DNA from: Gammaproteobacteria bacterium
GTDB lineage: Bacteria; Pseudomonadota; Gammaproteobacteria; DSM-16500
Length of the DNA: 64,000 nt
Assembly (NCBI GenBank): GCA_013286085.1
Contig: JABDGK010000004.1
Location: 1-64,000 of the forward strand
Direction of reading: 5' to 3'
The notes beneath the pieces were generated by a model. It was not told the DNA's origin, did no database searches, and saw nothing but the letters and a program-made list of their open reading frames with translations. Positions 63,252 to 64,000 of this stretch are shown in pieces. Every line of letters begins with the position of its first letter. Within the stretch, counting starts at the first letter, position 1. The position numbers were made by a program, and so were the translations under genes.

Positions 63252-64000
63252 ATGTCACTACTACTCGATTTATTGCAGGATGCAGTTACCGTTTATAATA
63301 ATTCAATCTCACGCTTTCTTCCTTCTAACAAAGCATCACTCTTACAAGAATTATATAAAGAACACAAACTACAGTATGATTCAACTATCAATTATGAAGA
63401 AGACGATGCCGGCCAACAACTCACTCTATTTAACAACACATTAGCAAGGGCTATTCTTCAGCAAAAAGAAACCCAAACCGCCACCAACAGTAATGATGCA
63501 TTATCAGCTGCATCAACAGCAGCCACATCAACATCACCACCAAAATTTGACACCCTACTCGGCATCTTAAAAACATGTGCCCACATTCAACTACACAACA
63601 TCGACAAACGAACAGCCAGCCGTGAGCTTGATAAATCCAGAAACTGTTTTAAAGAAGCCGAATTCCCTGGTGCAGACAGTTTTCTCAGAAAAGTAAACCA
63701 TTTCATTCATTTAACAATGCAACTTCACACACCAACAGCAGTCATTGCAGCATCATCTTCAGTCTCTGCAAGTACAATCCCCAAACAAAAAGAAACAACA
63801 AGCTCAAATGAACTAGCCGCACTCCAAGAGCAACTTGCACAACAGAAAACACTGATAGAAAAAATAGAAAAAGAAGCAGCTGAAAAACTTGCTGCACGCC
63901 AAGCACAACTTGAAAATCAAATTTTAGAATTACAAGATACACCAAATGGAAAATTACTGGGAGAAATAACAGCTCTTAAAAAAACATGCAGAGAGATCAC
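63252..64000 (+). CDS. Uncharacterised coiled-coil protein, N-terminal part (runs off the window)
   Basis: An ATG at 63252 with GAGGG 8 bases upstream opens a frame that stays open to the right edge, giving 249 residues so far (start MSLLLDLLQDAVTVYNN). It is polar and helical, with a Ser/Thr/Ala-rich stretch (about 75-95) and a coiled-coil start near 190 (LAALQEQLAQQKTLIEKIEK). It stands directly behind the coiled-coil gene and its terminator. No family recognised. Confidence 0.7.
   Translation, partial: MSLLLDLLQDAVTVYNNSISRFLPSNKASLLQELYKEHKLQYDSTINYEEDDAGQQLTLFNNTLARAILQQKETQTATNSNDALSAASTAATSTSPPKFDTLLGILKTCAHIQLHNIDKRTASRELDKSRNCFKEAEFPGADSFLRKVNHFIHLTMQLHTPTAVIAASSSVSASTIPKQKETTSSNELAALQEQLAQQKTLIEKIEKEAAEKLAARQAQLENQILELQDTPNGKLLGEITALKKTCREI

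Overview
The window reads as chromosomal DNA of a gammaproteobacterium of the order Legionellales, probably outside the genus Legionella. The main evidence is a near-complete minus-strand block of Dot/Icm type IVB secretion genes, in the order dotM/icmP, dotL/icmO, dotK, dotJ/icmM, three dotI/icmL-like genes, dotH/icmK, dotG/icmE, dotF/icmG, dotE/icmC, dotP/icmD, dotN/icmJ, dotO/icmB. This is the order known for the Legionella/Coxiella icm locus. An icmF gene lies nearby on the plus strand. The DNA is moderately AT-rich. No rRNA, CRISPR array, phage or transposase gene was seen.

Layout. 1-3.2 kb: end of a DedA-type gene, a small secreted protein, and a two-gene unit that looks like secreted virulence factors (a phospholipase C-like protein ending in a CaaX-like motif, and a papain-fold-like protein with ankyrin repeats). 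3.3-7.05 kb: housekeeping block aroQ-accB-accC-prmA, then fis with a clear terminator. 7.1-13 kb: icmF and a large unknown protein. 13-30.3 kb: Dot/Icm block (minus), with yqhA directly behind icmB. 30.4-34.2 kb: dksA, then hemA-prfA-prmC (minus). 34.4-40.6 kb: lolB, tRNA-Gln, prs, rplY, pth, ychF (plus), with two unknown minus-strand genes inserted between prs and rplY. 40.6-43.8 kb: three accessory genes. 43.9-49.5 kb: a membrane diguanylate cyclase and rnr-rlmB (minus). 49.7-53.4 kb: small accessory genes, a ferritin-like/VIT1 transporter and an FAH-family enzyme. 53.4-58.7 kb: rppH-ptsP-TSUP-lgt-thyA (minus). 58.8-60.6 kb: a BtuCD/FecCD-type ABC importer pair. 60.7-64 kb: three uncharacterised genes, at least two coiled-coil, the last running off the window.

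How it fits together. The Dot/Icm machine would export effectors into a host cell. The unknown proteins with eukaryote-like or coiled-coil features scattered through the window are plausible but unproven substrates. The icm operon has been invaded twice by a ~150-bp non-coding palindromic element with degenerate terminal inverted repeats. One copy is flanked by a perfect 11-bp direct repeat that restores a stop codon, and its core is flipped relative to its flanks between the two copies. Two further families of short palindromes are scattered between genes. No gene-free stretch exceeds about 300 bases.
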